Shown here piece by piece: positions 1-10,144 of a stretch of DNA of 64,000 nt. The DNA is from Eumeta japonica (lineage: Eukaryota; Arthropoda; Insecta; Lepidoptera; Psychidae): contig BGZK01000482.1 of the NCBI GenBank assembly GCA_005406025.1, positions 124,001-188,000 on the forward strand. Reading direction: 5' to 3'. Position 1 is the stretch's first letter. Each line of letters opens with the position of its first letter. Under the pieces are notes generated by a model. That model saw nothing but the letters and a program-made list of their open reading frames with translations. It had not been told where the DNA came from and searched no databases. The position numbers and the translations under genes were made by a program.

Positions 1-2787
1 ATCATAAATGTATGAATAATATGAATAGTAATTTCCCCAAAATAATTAAATGTAATTAATGCTAAAATTGTGATATTAAAATTTAATACGCTTATTATTT
101 TATTAAAATAATCTCATCAACCGTCTTAACATTCGTGGAGGTTGTTTTGTAGTAATGTTCTATTATTAAACATTCTAGCATTAAACAATATCGTAATGAG
201 TGCGTATTTTAGACTATTGTTTCCATATTTGTAGAAGTGCCATATACTTATCGATAATATATAATGAAACCTCTGATATCCGTCCGTCTGGCCGTCAAGT
301 GTTTGTCCTCACGATCGGAGAGAAACAAATATTTAATTGAAATTAGTCGATATGTAATATCGAATCTATAGCATACACTTCTCTGAAAAATTCAAGATTC
401 CAAGTGGTTTTTTATCAAACTCATATTTTCACACAATGCGAAATGCTTCGTGCATCTAGAATTTAAAAATAGAACGTAATGTTAAATCTCGGCCAAAGTC
501 TAAAAAATTTTCTTTATCTATTGGTTTATGTATTTATATATTTCACTCTTTTCACAACCGATTTTGTCTAAAGGCTTTGTTTATAGAAACTGATCATTAT
601 TTGGTAGCATAACAATACTACACTGCATTTATGCAGATATTTTCTCTTAGATGAATCTATTTAACTATATATATATATATAGTTAAATAGATTACTATAG
701 TCAGGTAAAAAACGTGAGACAAAAAATCAAATAAAAATCTTAAACACTTTATCTCACTAATGAAATTACATTTGAAATCCGTCATTAATAACTCTCGTTG
801 GATGAAATATCTTCAAACATAATTCAGTTTATACGGAACTCTCGGAACGCGATTTCTTCTCGCACTTATTAATTTTTTTATGTAGAGTGATCTTGCTTTT
901 ACTTCTACGACACTACACGAATTACTAATATTTGACATTAAACTTGTTACGTGCTGTTTGAAACGATTAAACGATTAAAGTTTATAATTCAGGTTTTTAA
1001 ACCACCCTCACGTATAAATTCAGAATTTGTTTTTTTATCCTTTATTTTTCGAAATCCTTTATTTTCCGGAAACATAATAAACCATTATAATGTAAGTAGT
1101 TAAAATGCGAATACCTTCTTTCAACGCAACGTAATTTATACAATAAACGAATAATAACTCGTACGACCTATGAGTTATTACAGAGTCCAGTGTTGCTTGT
1201 ACCATCGGAGAGTACTTTCAAGTTATTGTTCTCTGTGGCAAAAACAAAATAGGACGTAATTCATTAATGAAGGAATTGAAAAAATCTTTATCGACATTGA
1301 ATTTACGTAATGGATGAAAAAAGTTCAGCTTGATTGTAGTTTGGTCCAAAATCGCACAATTGCTTCAGAATTGACTCAGCCGCCGAACGAAAATCGTGTG
1401 ACATGGTTCACGATTGAACTCGTTTACTAAATAATCTTTTGTATATTCGATGTCACGTGCGTTTATTATAAAAGCTATAGAAATTTAGTTTTGCATTGAT
1501 TTATTAAGAATTGTAAAACCGTAAGTTACTGGAAAACGAGGGGTCTCAAATAATTTCTTTTGAATGTTTTTAATCAAGTTGTTATACAATTTGATTGAAG
1601 ATCAACGTTAATTGCTGAATAAGAAACCACAACCGGAATCCACGTCGTTTGGTTATTACGTTGTTTAGCAATTGACTGGTCGCTCGCTCGGTAATAAGGG
1701 CGACTGACAAACGATGATCTGTCAACTACAATAGTATGTGTAACAAACTGTAATGTACACGTAAATCGATTTGAACAGCGAACCGTGGAAGGGATGTTAT
1801 ATCTAGTTTATTGTAAACGGATGATTGTAGCGACGCTCCTTGACGCTCGTGTAGGGGTGAGGCCCTAATCGCCTTCGTGGACGGCGCTACCATCCAAATG
1901 GTATCTTGATAGTTTAATCCTCCGATATATAGTCGTTTTTGACATTGATTTCCATAAACCAATCGCAAAGTTTATTAATTACAGCTGTACGCTATATCAA
2001 CGATTTCACGAGATTAGGATACGATACCGTCATTATCAGCGACGCTAATGGCCACAGCGCACGGATAAAATCTATTTGATTATAGAAGGTATTAGGTAAT
2101 CTTCAATTGACATGCCCTGTGTTGTGTTGTGACATTTTGAAGTAATTGTGAAATAGACTTCGTCGTGTGCTGTGTTGTGACGTTTTCAAGATATTTTATC
2201 TTCTGTGTTGTTTAAAATTGTGAACGTAAGTACGTGCACGTGAGATATACGCTGCACTCGATAGTTCCGATTCTTGGTATGCTGTATTCACATTTACTCT
2301 ACCGTACGGGTATTACTATTCAGTTGAAAAACAGAATGTCTGTATACATATTTTGTCTAAGAGCTTCTCTATAGATTTAGTTTGGTTTTTTTGATATCGG
2401 GAACATTATTTAGCATCAGAATTTTTCTTTTTCTTTATATCTTTAGAGTATTTTTGTGACAAGTATGGTGACGTAACGTCTTTGAATTGTATAAAGCATA
2501 CTCCTCCAGTAAATTAAATCATAGCTCATAGGTGAGATTGTATCAAAGGATTGCAACTTTGATTTTGACCGTCCGGAATATTCCATGAAATGTCAACAAA
2601 TATTTTAAACTTTCACATAAATATTTGCTTTTTTTATCATTCAGGTTAACCATATACCTACTATCACTAGACTTAATAAATATTTAATTTTAATTAATTT
2701 ATAAACACTACGAAATATGAGTAGATGTGTAGACGCAGTCGTCAGACGACGCGTTACATGTTTTTTAGGATTAAAATTTTTAGCTGA
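1..2787. other. AT-rich noncoding DNA upstream of a putative first exon
   Basis: I see no convincing gene here. The only open frame of note is 80 codons on the minus strand (1726-1968) and it resembles nothing I know. The stretch contains the perfect palindrome listed separately. A 'ccgtccgtctg' string near 280 resembles part of a dispersed lepidopteran repeat but is too short to call. If the 2788 exon is real, the last few hundred bases may hold its promoter or 5' untranslated exons, but no clear TATA/Inr arrangement was found. Confidence 0.5.
654..693. repeat. 40-bp perfect palindrome centred on an AT run
   Basis: Each 20-base arm begins AATCTATTTAACT and runs into alternating TA. The whole 40 bp equals its own reverse complement with no mismatch and no spacer. 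Such a sequence could extrude as a cruciform or be a fold-back remnant. The central TA run alone is simple sequence, but the non-AT-repeat outer 13 bases on each side also pair perfectly. Confidence 0.9.
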
Positions 2788-2888
2788 ATGTCGGACGACG
2801 ACACGGCTGCGGTGCATCTAATGGCACTGCCGGCGGAAGTAATGCAAATGGACGCCGAAGACGATGATATTTGGAGTACAGAGATCGA
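2788..2888 (+). CDS. Putative first coding exon, acidic N-terminus (unrecognised gene)
   Basis: The exon would start at ATG 2788, with an in-frame TGA immediately before it (2785-2787), and end at a consensus donor GTGAGT (2889-2894). It encodes 33 residues plus two bases. The peptide opens MSDDD and ends with an acidic DAEDDD cluster followed by IWSTEI. The local base composition is richer in GC and CpG than the surroundings. The end phase (two bases, GA) fits the acceptor at 3714, where GA plus T gives Asp. I do not recognise the protein. Evidence for expression is absent; the case rests on splice consensus, phase fit and composition. Confidence 0.42.
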
Positions 2889-3439
2889 GTGAGTGCATTT
2901 AAACGTAACCGTGTACCCTTATAGTTTTCGAAAATGCTACTGAAAACATCTATTTCCATTATAATGAATAAAGGATCTCTTTGAAATGTTGATGGCAATG
3001 TTATCTGCAAAGTGCAGGGCGTTGTAGCACTTTATGTCTACAAATGAGATAATTGTAGGGAAGTTTTTAATACATCTTTAAAAACATCACAGGTAGTCGA
3101 TTGATATAACTTTATAAAGCATATTTTGGACAGCCAAAAGTTACACATAACTTTAAGCAATAGAAAGAACTACCGCAATTTGTGTATTAAAAAGAAAAGC
3201 AATATTTCATGTCTTATAATTTTTTTTAGAAAATCCTATAGCTAGATGTATTTGTTAAAAAGGCAAAGAATTAAAGTAACTATACAAATTAATGATTTTT
3301 TAAAATTGCTCTCAACAAAACTATGAATATAATGTTATGATTAAAATTTATTAGAATTTTCAACTAGTCCATTTATGGATGTGAGCATTGGTATTGTTTT
3401 GGAAAAAATAGGTACACGAGTCGCCAAGCGATAACATTT

Positions 3440-3600
3440 TACAAGTGTAGTACGCAGCTCATGACCTTGGCGGCGTGGCGCCTAACGCCTAGTAGTCACG
3501 TCGGCCATGACAGACTCCGGGTTCGATTCCCATTGAGGAGATATGTATATCTAAATCGATATTCTCCATTTCGTGTCTGACTAGACTTTATTCTTGTTTC
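3440..3600 (+). repeat. tRNA-derived SINE-like fragment in the putative intron
   Basis: The sequence carries a good RNA polymerase III B-box, GGTTCGATTCC, at 3520-3530. About 50 bases upstream there is an A-box-like TGGCGGCGTGG near 3469. That spacing suits a tRNA-derived SINE head. It does not fold as a complete tRNA by eye, so I call it a SINE relic rather than a tRNA gene. It lies between the two candidate exons of the putative gene, so it would be intronic. Confidence 0.45.
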
Positions 3601-3713
3601 TCTGTCGCACCATAAAAAATGTCTTTTGAGACTAATGATAATATAGTGTTTTGTTAAAACACAAAAAATGTAGTAACGACCGCCACTGAGTGCCGAGTGT
3701 GCTATGTTCCCAG

Positions 3714-3800
3714 TTACGGTGAACTGTTCCTGGCGCCCATGTCGCCGCCGGCGCCGGCCTGGATGCGGAGATTTTCGGATACTGTGTACGTCGGCGTTAA
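3714..3800 (+). CDS. Putative second coding exon of the same unrecognised gene
   Basis: A pyrimidine-containing acceptor ending ttcccag (3707-3713) precedes this GC-rich block. Joining it to the 2788-2888 exon completes an Asp codon and continues open as YGELFLAPMSPPAPAWMRRF and onward. The 3' limit is uncertain. A weak donor GTATCC sits at 3801, while the frame itself stays open to a stop at 3895-3897, with composition turning AT-rich after about 3800. The Pro/Ala/Met-rich piece matches no family I know. An alternative is that this is a chance GC-rich open frame. Confidence 0.38.
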
Positions 3801-4287
3801 GTATCCTTGTAATAAGTATTCAGCGAAGGGACGGCTCTGTAGTAAATGTGGAAAACTTAAAAGAATCCGGTTAAACATAAATGCTTTTGAACTTTAAGTA
3901 AGATTGTAAAACATCTTAAAATAACTTAATAACGCAAGATTTTAAAATTTCACATTAAGTAGCTATAACAGTCCAAAGGTCTTTTATTTTAACATTTTCA
4001 AAATATATTTGAAGAATGGTCGCGTAATGACGAAGAAATTTATTTGTCTGTGGAATTTAAGCAAATCTTGTTAATTTAAGGAGACGTTTCACGAATGCAT
4101 GGAGCTCAGGCCTGCACCTTGTACATACTATTTTAAAAATTATATTACTAAACTATAGTGTTTTACTATAATTTTGAAGTACTTGAATTTAGTTTTTTTT
4201 TGTGCAAAGCTACATTGAACACATTGTTATAGGCAATATTTAATTTAAAAAATAAAGATGTAGTCAATGGCGTAATAAACATTCAGG

Positions 4288-4403
4288 GGTGAGCATGTCC
4301 GATGAACAGAGAGGGATAGAGTCATTAGAACGAAAAAGAAGACAGCGGTGCATTCCTTTTCTTAATGTGACTGCATCCCCTTCTGTCTACCGGACATGCC
4401 CAT
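4288..4403. repeat. Small imperfect fold-back (MITE-like) repeat
   Basis: The left part 'gagcatgtccgat..acagagaggga' (from about 4291) is repeated in inverted form at the right end, 'ccccttctgtctaccggacatgccc' (about 4378-4401). Roughly three quarters of 34 aligned bases match. The arms enclose about 45 bases. The size and structure suit a miniature inverted-repeat element; I recall similar 'gcatgtcc' fold-backs from lepidopteran genomes, but this was not checked. Confidence 0.5.
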
Positions 4404-5979
4404 AAATATAAAATTTATCTCGTAATTGAAATTTCAAGAATCGTTTGAAAATCATTTAAAATTCAACAGACCTAACAAAAAAAAGGATGTATGAAAAACC
4501 GCGTTTATGAGCAATTGTATATTTTTAACTTGTAAAGTAATATGGGATGATAAGTTTTTATCATTACTGTTTTGTTATTCAGTTATCTCTTATTATACAT
4601 TTAATTTGTGATTGATAGTTAACAACTTTAGGCATGAACATATAATTAAATAATGCTTTGTACAAAAAAAGTAGTCAAAGAATTTCATTTTTATTATTTT
4701 TCTAATAACCTATATATTTTTCTTCGATTTTCTATGATATGTACAAATGGCAGTCCGAATATGAAACATCTTTATGCAAATTATATGTTTGAATTATAGA
4801 CATATTTTGTCCATATTAACATTATGTAATAAATTAATATATAGTATATACATGTTATATTTGAGGGTAGTATATGAAATGAGTAAAGATTAGACATTGA
4901 CTATTTAGTTTAAAAAAGTGGCAACAAAAATTAAAACGTATTAAGAAAAGTCATTCTAATGTAAATCTATATGCATTTAATGTATAAACAAAAGTAAAAT
5001 TTGTGTGAATTAAAAATTAATACAAAACAAATAGCTAATTAATCATAAATAGGTTGGATAGAGCATATTTTTGCTTTTCTAAATGTTTCGCCAAAATAGG
5101 CTCCGAAATGGCTGAATGAATTTTGATGAAACTTTCTTAAAGTTCCATCTTAATTTGTTCAGTTATTTCATTTTGAGATCGTAGTAGGTATTTCTACTTG
5201 CCCAATTTCGTTTGCCTGTTTCATCTCAAACATCCCAAAGGCTTTCGAAGATACGAACTAGTTAGTGACGAACTTGACTCAGATTTAGGTGTTAAGTGAT
5301 TTAAGGGTTTGTAAGAACCCTTAAATCATACCACCTCGGCGGTCTGTCAACGCCCGAGTTTCCCAAAACTTCTGAAAGGATTATTTCCGTTTCCGCTAAT
5401 AATAATTTTCGTGATTTTCCTGTTCTTGTAAATTCATATATAAATGATTCAACCGAAAGTGAATCTTTCTATCTTTGATTAGATATATTTGCTTAAATAA
5501 CGTCAAGATCTATCCATAGAGTGTCCATTTCAGAGAAATAAAAGAAATAGTCTGATATCTCTTTGTCAAGTACGAGATAACGCTGCGTCATCTTACGGTT
5601 TTCCTGTATGGATCTTAGAAAAGTTTTTCAAGTTTCAAAAAACTTAAATTTGACGTATAATTAATATGTAAACCTATGTATTTCGTTAGTAAATGGTTGT
5701 TGACGTGAAGAAATAATGTAGGAATATCAATATTATTAATTTTCGACAGTTCTACGAAGACGTTTAATATAGACCATTTGTTTATTTACCAATGTAAATA
5801 TAAATTATTAAATATAGACCTACTGATTTAAAACGCCTTGAATTATTACGCATCAGGCGGAGTGCGCCGTAAGAAATTAGAACGTAGACAGCGATGGACT
5901 CAAAACTGTTATCGGAATCTCACATTAGTTGTTATTTTATGAAAGTCGTACGTTCGGGCAGACCAGCGGTCGGCCGCCA
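4404..5979. other. Noncoding AT-rich stretch with one hairpin
   Basis: No supported gene. Near 5108 is a 'aaatggctgaatgaattttgatgaaac' type string. Variants of this occur in many lepidopteran transposable elements and suggest decayed repeat sequence. The perfect hairpin at 5297-5328 is listed separately. Confidence 0.5.
5297..5328. repeat. Perfect 13-bp-stem hairpin with 6-base loop
   Basis: TGATTTAAGGGTT (5297-5309) pairs exactly with AACCCTTAAATCA (5316-5328) around a TGTAAG loop. The stem is too short for a microRNA precursor by itself. It may be the tip of a decayed repeat, since a CpG-rich 'ctcggcggtctgtcaacgcccgag' segment with its own inverted ends follows at about 5335. Confidence 0.8.
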
Positions 5980-5981
5980 TC

Positions 5982-6128
5982 AGTGTCAACTAAATCCATC
6001 TGCATTTTCATGATAAGGCCCTCGTGTACGTATAATATGGGGCGTGACATTTTTATATTAAGCGCTCGCATTAGGCGCGGCCCACGCGTACCGCGAGCGT
6101 ATTCAACACACGATCGAACCGATACGAG
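5982..6128 (+). promoter_or_regulatory. Candidate transcription start and noncoding 5' exon
   Basis: An arthropod initiator-like TCAGT lies at 5980-5984 within a CpG-rich block (ccagcggtcggccgcc just upstream). The block ends at ACGAG followed by a strong donor GTAAGTG at 6129-6135, after which composition becomes AT-rich. The interval has short ATG frames that stop quickly, so a 5' untranslated exon is the likeliest reading. No acceptor partner could be assigned. This is inference from composition and splice consensus only. Confidence 0.3.
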
Positions 6129-6134
6129 GTAAGT

Positions 6135-7345
6135 GAATAAAATGTAAATGCCGCAAAACGTTCATAAATCTTGTCCTGTCTCTGACGAACGTCTGGATGG
6201 GTGTATTTTTTTTTTTCGCCGACGTAAATTTATTTACATTAGCACGAGATGAGATTTTGCGATGGGTTTTTTTTTCTCTGCACGGTCGCTATTGAATATT
6301 CGCCCTTATTGAATTCGCTTTCGCTTTTGGCTCCTACAGAATTTCTCCGTACCTAAAGCGCGACATCTGTACGGCCTTTATTGTTTCCATGATTTACTTC
6401 GCTATGGGTATGACCCGATAAAAGGCGATATTTACGATATCTATTACGGGTATGTTTATACGGCGGCGTTTTATCGTTTTCGAATACCTACACTCGATGC
6501 ACGAACTTCGAATGACTTTTCAAGAGTTCCACGTACATACGACTAGATACGTGTCGTGTTTACTAAGTGAATATTTGATGTTCGATTACTTTTTATCTCG
6601 TTTTCGATATAGAAACGTCTTATCAGCCTCTGAACGATCGAAATTGAAATAGCCTATTGTATAGGCACATCTAAACCAGTAGGCGTTGTGAACACACATC
6701 TCCACTACGTAGACCGACGAGTCGATAGAATGTCTCGACCCTTGATCTGATCGTAAACGGCGAACGCGGACGTTACATCTGTATTTGCGCAGGCCAGTCA
6801 AAACAATACGTAGTCGCGAGTGGATTATAGGCGACGTTTGTTTAGTAAACAGTGCTTGTGCGGCCGTCCGTCCGCGTTCGAATGCTGTTGGACGACGTGA
6901 GATGGAAACTATTGCACGTATACGCATCGTATGAAAAATAACACACTCAGGGAACATGTTTTTGTTCGCCTCGATACAACCCTCGTATACCATACGATTT
7001 TTAAGGCGAAGCAAAACGTCCATTGTTCGATTGAATTTATTGCGGTCATTCATTTCTGTTTCGAAAATTCGCTATAAGTCGGGGCTTCGATTTAATCATT
7101 TTCGTCCAGCATATTATTTTTAGGGTTCCGTTTTCGAAAGCGTTAGCTATTGATGGCACCTCGTCCCTATCTATTCTAAAAATATTTTAGAAAATTGTGC
7201 ACTTCTTAGAAATAAATTTAAACTTTTGTCGTAACTGAAGAGGACATTTATTTAATATAATAAATTAAAAAAATGCTTGGTAATCCATTTCCACTTAGTA
7301 CCTAAATATATAATATACATACAAGGATGTTAAAATAATAATGCC
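6135..7345. other. Intermediate-GC noncoding region
   Basis: A moderately CpG-rich stretch at about 6440-7060 carries a 155-codon open frame on the minus strand (6586-7053). Its translation is basic, irregular and unlike any family I know, so I do not call it a gene. A 'tttttagggttccgtttt' string at about 7118-7135 matches one end of the dispersed repeat seen at 62018-62767. Confidence 0.45.
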
Positions 7346-7349
7346 TATT

Positions 7350-7620
7350 AATCACTAGCTTTTTGCCGCGGCACCACCTGTTTGGATATACAATCTTAAT
7401 CGAAATTTTGTTCCTTCTCAAACTTCGATCAAATCTAATAGCGTTTTCATTATCAATCCTCTCGACTTGGATCCTATACCCGAATTCTCAATCCCTCTCC
7501 CTTTTCGCCTCGCTTTCTCATCTCATCTCCTTTTCTTTCTCTTTCTCTCATGCCACTCTCTCTCAATATTTATCGCCCTCTCCTTCCCTTTTCCCTCGCT
7601 AAGCAAAGAAATCAAACTAA
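7350..7620 (+). repeat. Probable dispersed repeat with long pyrimidine-rich tract
   Basis: The segment begins 'actagctttttgccgcgg', which resembles a very common lepidopteran repeat motif I know as 'agcttttgcccgcg'. It then runs into a long C/T-rich tract (about 7485-7605). Two overlapping open frames here owe their length to that tract and read as Leu/Ser/Phe-rich low complexity. Comparable purine/pyrimidine-biased tracts occur at about 47160-47300 and 63170-63310, possibly from the same family. Confidence 0.4.
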
Positions 7621-7705
7621 CATATTTTTATAGGACTCTAGTTTTTTTTACAAAACAGTAGATATGTAGATATGTACTTAGTAACACGATAAACAATATA
7701 TATTA

Positions 7706-8967
7706 CGAGTAGAAATAAGTTTCCGCCGTTTTTAGTCAATAAAATAATATTTATTGTGAAAGAACGGTAATTTAATTTTAATCGAAGTATTGTCCATCAC
7801 TAGCAACTACTTTTTTCCATCTTTCAGGCAGCGTTCGTATTCTAAGTCTGAAGAACTCCTTATCTTTTGAGGCTATCCATGAATCAACCCAATTTTTGGT
7901 ATCTTCATATGATGTGAACCGCTGCTCTGACAGAGCGTGTGCCATTGACCGGAACAAATGATAGTCGGACGGCGCAATGTCTGGTGAATACGGCGTGTGG
8001 GGTAGTAATTCCCAATCAAGTGTTTTCAAATAGTTTTTCACCGGAACCTCTACATGCGGACGAGCATTATCATGTAGAATAATAATTTGTCGTGTCTGGA
8101 GTAGTATTGAAGGCGTTTTTCCTTCAGCGCTCGGCTCGATGTCATCAATTGTGTTGGGTATAGAATTCCAGTACTTGTTTCGCTTGGATTAAGAAACTCG
8201 TAATACACACCACATCCAGGTGATCTCACCAAGTACACAGCATAAGTTTTTTTCCGTGAATATTCGGTTTTGCTGTGGATATTGACGCATGGCCAGGAAG
8301 TCCCCATGATTTTCTTCTTTTTGGATTATAATAATGTATCCACTTTTCATCACCAGTGATGATTCGTTGTAAAAAACTTTTTTTGTGCGTAGCTAGCTGC
8401 ATTTCACTCATGCTTTCAATCGGCGTTGAACATCTCTCGGCTTTAATTCGTATGGAACCCAATAAACTTGTTTAAGAATCATTCCTAACGATTTAAAGGA
8501 CGCGAGACTGCTTGCTAAGCGACTTCTAAAGTAAGTGCAAGTTCCTTTTGTGTTGAGACGAATCTTCCTTCAATAATTCCTCCAAGTCTGCATCCTCATA
8601 AATTTTTAGTCTTCTATTGCGATCTTTGTCTTCTACGTCAAAATCGCCGTTTTTAAACTTTGAAACCGCTCACGACGTGTTCTCTCACTCAAGGCAGCCT
8701 CATTATTGAATGCTTCTACGAACAATCGATGTGCCTCAGCTGCAGATTTTTTTAAATTAAAAAAATTAATTAAAAGTTCCCGCAAATGACGCTTATTTGG
8801 CTGAAATTTAGACATTTTGGATAAAAAAATAATGATGTTAATATGATAGGGTTATGTTGTTCTTGAATGAGCAACCTAATTTTCAAGCCGGTTATCATCT
8901 GCGAATTCTAACTTAAGCCTCGTGCCGTGCCATCTCTCCCAAAACGGCGGAAACTTATTTGTACTCC
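7706..8967 (-). mobile_element. mariner-family DNA transposon with both terminal inverted repeats
   Basis: The 27-bp ends, 7706-7732 and the reverse complement of 8941-8967, match at 25 positions and share the core AAATAAGTTTCCGCCGTTTT. A TA dinucleotide flanks each end (7704-7705 and 8968-8969), the target duplication expected for Tc1/mariner elements. The element is 1262 bp, close to the usual 1.3 kb, and carries a decayed transposase on the minus strand. Intact ends and TA flanks indicate a genuine insertion that could once be mobilised in trans. It is now defective. Confidence 0.93.
7778..8815 (-). pseudogene. mariner transposase pseudogene
   Basis: Reading from ATG at 8813-8815 down to the stop at 7778-7780, pieces of a mariner transposase appear in changing frames. 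The N-terminal helix-turn-helix region (LRELLINFFNLKKSAAEAHR) comes first. Near 8350 is the first catalytic aspartate motif, TGDEKWIHY, followed by the mariner signature KRRKSWGLPGHAS. Near 8060-8080 is HDNARPH with the second aspartate, and near 7970 YSPDIAPSDYHLF with the third. The protein ends SDGQYFD. All three D residues of the DD34D triad are still encoded, but frameshifts near 8630-8465, near 8230-8300 and near 8060-8100 break the frame, so no full-length enzyme can be made. Confidence 0.93.
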
Positions 8968-10144
8968 TAATACAATAACAGAAAAACATGACGCTTAAAT
9001 TAAGAAAAACGAAAAATTTCCATGTTTCTACAGACTGATCTACTATACATTCTTGTATAGCCAATTATATTTATGTAGTTTATATTTTTCTCAGATAAAA
9101 AGTGTTGTTTGTCTTATATGCCTAGCCTTTAAAAATATCTTATATATTAATTCTGTAGCATTTGTATTTATCACGCTAGTATGTGATGCTATTTAATGGC
9201 TGTTATGAATATCCATTGCGTATTTACGGTCAAAATCATTTAAAATTTCACATGGACTTTTGCTTGTTTGAAATAAAAAAAGCTATGTTTCTTAATTTGA
9301 GCATAATCATTCTTCAAGTCACATTTCGTACTACTTCGTGTTGTCATTACGAAAACGGTTTTTGCGCTGTCCTAAAGGAACCGTACGTTTTTCCGTGATA
9401 TAAAGTTTGTCTTTTTCAGACCTTCGAACTAGCTTCCTGTTAGGTCAAAGCGAAACAAACAAACCAACAAACGCTTTCGCAATTAGAACGTTATGGTGTC
9501 TGCAGTCACAAAATTGAACTGCCATTTCGATACATATTTATATCCAAATGACAGTTTAATTTGTAAAACACTGTAAAGATTGTTATATATTAGACAACGG
9601 AACCTTCGAAGCCTTACACTCATTCTGTGTTTTAAACGCCCTCTATAAGATTATCCAATGATGAATTATCGGCCGAGTGTCCTTTGTCCATTTTCGGCTG
9701 ACGTGCATTCATTAGCATATGCTTCGATTTATTTAATTTCATGACCGACGTCGCAGGCACCGCACTCGCTAGCCTTGTCCGTTACTAAATTTACGGTTAC
9801 GCCATTGACTACCCGAGGATCGTTTCGTGTCTCGCGTTTGTTGCACTATTTGAATATTATGATCGATATCCAAAATATGTTAATGTTTGAAGCTTTAGGT
9901 TTCGCCTTTCTTGGCTAAATTCTAGACAACTAAAACATCCATGCAGGTTATTTGATTCAGTCATCCCGACCAGTAAGTAATCTACAAATGTCGAGCGTCC
10001 TTATTAACCGTCACAACATGAAACTATATTTATATTTGTATAACGAATTGTCAATTTAAGATGCAATAATGTTAAGTAGGACGTAGGACGCCCTTATCAT
10101 TATTGTATTTTTTAAGTGGAAACTTATTTGGGCTCTTTGGGCGT
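8968..10144. other. Noncoding stretch between mariner and minisatellite
   Basis: I see no supported gene. Open frames at 8876-9064 and 9183-9398 are short, AT-rich and without recognisable content. The 9340-9400 piece includes 'aaaggaaccgtacg', a possible trace of the 'acggaaccct' dispersed repeat. Confidence 0.45.

Noticed and set aside
3513..3535. Possible tRNA gene at the GGTTCGATTCC B-box
   Set aside because: Flanking bases do not complete acceptor and anticodon stems; a SINE head fits better.
6586..7053. 155-codon minus-strand frame, longest outside repeats apart from the 34.5 kb exon and the gypsy remnant
   Set aside because: The residue pattern is irregular and Arg-rich with no domain, no splice context and no GC-codon bias compared with the other frames.
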